DNA of 64,000 nt. It comes from Coprococcus sp. (GTDB lineage: Bacteria > Bacillota > Clostridia > Lachnospirales > Lachnospiraceae). Every line of letters starts with the position of its first letter. Position 1 is the first letter of the stretch. Positions 61,901 to 64,000 of the stretch are shown piece after piece. The translations under genes and the position numbers were made by a program. Under the pieces are notes generated by a model. The model was not told where the DNA came from, did no database searches, and worked only from the letters and a program-made list of their open reading frames with translations. The stretch is taken from contig JAAWDY010000067.1 of the NCBI GenBank assembly GCA_022793995.1, positions 62,001 to 126,000 on the forward strand. The letters are read 5' to 3'.

Positions 61901-62572
61901 CTATATCCTACCTAACGTTATCATGATATTCAGTATCCACATAATAATAGCAACACAGACGCCAATAATGCACAGTACTTTTCCTGCCTTTGCCTTGCCC
62001 GCCTGGCTGGAACCGGATCCCATCCGCGCCCTGCCGAATCCGACGCACCCCAGAAGAATGCTGACAATCGGTATCAAAAATGCAGATACAAGGCTCAGAA
62101 TCCCGAACACAAGCGCCATATTCGCCGCACTTGTATTGTCCACCGTCCTTACTGGGATCGGCTGACCTGTCGGCAACCCCATCGGACCGTTGACCTGCCG
62201 GGCGCCTGTCGGTCCGTTCATCGGCTGTCCTCCCATGGGTCCTTGTTGCACGGGAAGCGGCTGTTGAAGCGTTCTGAGCAAATCTTCCAGGCTGTTTTTA
62301 TATGGTTTCTTGGAAAGAGTTCCAACAAACCCATCCAAATCCCACTCGCCTCCGACAGTTCCTTTCATCCACGCCTCCAGGTGGAATACCCCGCCTGCAT
62401 AAGACCATTTCAGATATTTGAATCCTTCCATCATCGCATCCCCGGCGCGGTATGCCGGCTCTCCATGCCAGTCAGACATACTAAACTGATTCTTCTGCAA
62501 ATAGTCATTCATGATAAAGCTCACGAAATCATCCGGTTTATTCAGCACCAGCTCTTGCACATATCTTGCCAT
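61901..62572 (-). CDS. DUF4190-like membrane protein with N-terminal cytoplasmic domain
   Basis: 223 residues from the ATG after AGAGG. Residues 1-90 form a small domain (NQFSMSDWHGEPAYRAGDAMMEGFKYLKWSYAGGVFHLEAWM) that often precedes such tails in Firmicutes and has no known activity. A Pro/Gly/Gln/Asn-rich linker (about 100-150) with repeats of the type GPMGGQPMNGPTG follows. Two hydrophobic helices then frame a GFGRAR loop (MALVFGILSLVSAFLIPIVSILLGCVGFGRAR, VLCIIGVCVAIIMWILNIMITLG), the DUF4190 pattern. Role unknown. Confidence 0.78.
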   Translation of the reverse strand: MARYVQELVLNKPDDFVSFIMNDYLQKNQFSMSDWHGEPAYRAGDAMMEGFKYLKWSYAGGVFHLEAWMKGTVGGEWDLDGFVGTLSKKPYKNSLEDLLRTLQQPLPVQQGPMGGQPMNGPTGARQVNGPMGLPTGQPIPVRTVDNTSAANMALVFGILSLVSAFLIPIVSILLGCVGFGRARMGSGSSQAGKAKAGKVLCIIGVCVAIIMWILNIMITLGRI

Positions 62573-62631
62573 CTTCGATTCCTCTCTTCCCTTGCTTCCC
62601 ATGCCCTTTCCTGCTAAAAGCTATTTTCGTC

Positions 62632-64000
62632 TTACTTTGTCTGACGGAGATTAAACTTCTTCGTCTGCGCCTCCAAAAAATGTACCTGCTCAAAAAGCTG
62701 CTGGCTCACCGCAGCCGACTCCTGACTGCTGGCTGAGTTCGTTTGTACTACTGAAGAGATCTGGCTGAGTCCTTCGCTTACCTGCGCGATCGCGGTTGCC
62801 TCATTCTCTACCGCCTGCGCGATCTTGCCAATCTCATTGTTCGACTGCGTCACTAGCGACAGTGTCTTCTCCAATGTTTCAGAAACTTCGCCTACGATCC
62901 GGCTGCCCTTTTGCGTCGCCTGGACAGAATTCTCAATCAGGTCCTTCGTCGCCTTTGCCGCCTGGTCTGACTTCGCCGCCAGGTTACGCACTTCATCGGA
63001 TACTACCGCAAATCCCTTTCCTGCTTCTCCAGCACGCGCGGCCTCCACTGCCGCATTCAGCGCAAGAATATTGGTCTGGAACGCAATATTTTCAATCGTT
63101 GCAATGATATTACTAATCTGCTGTGACGCCTGGCTGATATCCGCCATCGCTGCCACCATCTCCTGCATCTGCTTACCGCTGACGGATACCTGCTCGCCTG
63201 TCTCCCGCGCGTTCTTCTGTGCATCAGTCGCTGTCTTTACATTCTGTTCCGCATTCTTAGCCAGTTCCTCCAGCGTAGCGGACAATTCCTCTACCGCGCT
63301 CGCCTGCTGCGTCGCCCCCTGTGATAACGACTGGGAACTGCTGGAAAGCTGCTCCGCATTCCCGGATACATTGTGCCCCGCCTGATAAATCCCGGCGATC
63401 GTCCCCGAAAGAGAGGTCGTCAGAGTCTCGATGGACGCTTCGATCGACTTAAAATCTCCGATAAACGGCGCGGAGGTATGCACGTTAAAATCCCCTGCCG
63501 ATAACTGTCCCATAATACTGTTGAGATCCTCGACATATTTATGGATCATCCCCAGCGATTGATTGAGATTATCCGCTAAAGCCCCTAGTTCGTTCTTAGC
63601 GCTTATATTCAGATCCAGCTCCAGGCGCCCCTCCTGAAGCGGCCGCGTCCTTTCACTGATATACAGAATCGGACTCACAATCTGCCGAATCACGTAAAGG
63701 ATCAGGCCGATCAGACAGAATAACGCAATCGCAAGGCAGACTCCGCAAAGAATGTTCATCAACAGGATCGTATTCTCCATATCCTTCATACTATCTGCGC
63801 TCATGCTCTCTCCGCGCTCGATCACCTGATCCAGCAAGCCTACGAGTTTGGTAAGTGTGCCTTGAATCGTATTCTGGTAATATGCCTGTGCCTGCGACGG
63901 GCTTGTATTCATCTTATCCAGCGCCTCGATCGCAGATTCGTGCAGTTGTTTATGTAATGGTTCTATCTCGGACTTAAGGGCAAGTATCGTCTCGTCGTCC
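62632..64000 (-). CDS. Methyl-accepting chemotaxis protein, 5' end beyond window
   Basis: The frame stays open to base 63999, so the first part is missing; an internal ATG at 63912 is not the start. The visible 455 residues hold part of a four-helix sensor ([19 protein letters not shown]...), TM2 ([27 protein letters not shown]), HAMP ([23 protein letters not shown]) and the signalling hairpin with [20 protein letters not shown]. The end KKFNLRQTK lacks a CheR pentapeptide. It is the third chemoreceptor of the window. Confidence 0.95.
   Translation of the reverse strand, partial: DDETILALKSEIEPLHKQLHESAIEALDKMNTSPSQAQAYYQNTIQGTLTKLVGLLDQVIERGESMSADSMKDMENTILLMNILCGVCLAIALFCLIGLILYVIRQIVSPILYISERTRPLQEGRLELDLNISAKNELGALADNLNQSLGMIHKYVEDLNSIMGQLSAGDFNVHTSAPFIGDFKSIEASIETLTTSLSGTIAGIYQAGHNVSGNAEQLSSSSQSLSQGATQQASAVEELSATLEELAKNAEQNVKTATDAQKNARETGEQVSVSGKQMQEMVAAMADISQASQQISNIIATIENIAFQTNILALNAAVEAARAGEAGKGFAVVSDEVRNLAAKSDQAAKATKDLIENSVQATQKGSRIVGEVSETLEKTLSLVTQSNNEIGKIAQAVENEATAIAQVSEGLSQISSVVQTNSASSQESAAVSQQLFEQVHFLEAQTKKFNLRQTK

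Overview
The window reads as a chromosomal segment of a motile Gram-positive Clostridia, most likely Lachnospiraceae. This rests on the Bacillus/Clostridium-type fla/che gene order, FliY with a CheC-like domain, the FliW-CsrA pair, Shine-Dalgarno sites close to AGGAGG, ATG/GTG/TTG starts, moderate GC, and repeats and small membrane genes of a kind I associate with that family. No rRNA, tRNA, CRISPR array, phage or transposase gene was seen.

Layout. 1-3490 (+): flgK (3' part), flgL, a YviE/DUF6470-like gene, fliW and csrA, the late hook-filament junction and translational control block. 3531-6224 (-): an uncharacterised DUF6033-like gene and a GH5 cellulase lipoprotein. 6255-15643 (-): a likely long transcription unit running pyrE, a 50-aa membrane protein, a VanZ-like protein, a small membrane protein, an enlarged M29 aminopeptidase, purE, purM, purN, purD and a hybrid histidine kinase. 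15644-16067 holds no gene, but it has a promoter, three hairpins and a terminator that look like a small RNA or a pyrE leader. 16068-20470 (-): a nucleotidyltransferase-like gene, a chemoreceptor and a second FliD-like gene, preceded by a sigma-28-like promoter. 20511-22238: a lone FtsE-like ATPase and a divergent secreted C39-type peptidase. 22319-25606 (-): fliD, fliS and a FliT/FlgN-like gene. 25930-27565 (+): a ParA ATPase translationally coupled to a Pro/Glu-rich ComFB-domain protein.

27668-54285 (-) is the main fla/che locus, in transcription order: flgB, fliE, fliF, fliG, fliH, fliI, fliJ, fliK, flgD, a TIGR02530-like gene, flgE, flbD, motA, motB, fliM, cheY, flgC, fliY, fliO, fliP, fliQ, fliR, flhB, flhA, fliA, two flgF/flgG-type rod genes, cheC, cheD, cheV, a degenerate EAL-HDOD gene and an HEXXH putative metalloprotease. 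A lytic transglycosylase without a signal peptide sits just upstream of flgB. flgC is displaced from flgB-fliE, and fliL, flhF, flhG, cheA, cheW, cheB and cheR are not in the window. 55645-64000 carries two more chemoreceptors (the last cut by the window edge), a TPR-like protein, a GNAT acetyltransferase, a TetM/EF-G-like GTPase fused to a Rae1/YacP-type NYN nuclease domain, and a DUF4190-like membrane protein.

Functionally, the fT3SS, rod, hook, cap and motor genes build the flagellum. FliA, FliW and CsrA time late gene expression. CheC, CheD, CheV, CheY and FliY process chemoreceptor signals. The strongest candidates for new biology are the GTPase-nuclease fusion (59065-61824), the ParA-ComFB pair (25930-27565), the candidate structured RNA (about 15780-15912), the duplicated CheY-docking-like motif in FliY, and two families of intergenic palindromic repeats scattered through the flagellar and nucleotide-synthesis genes.
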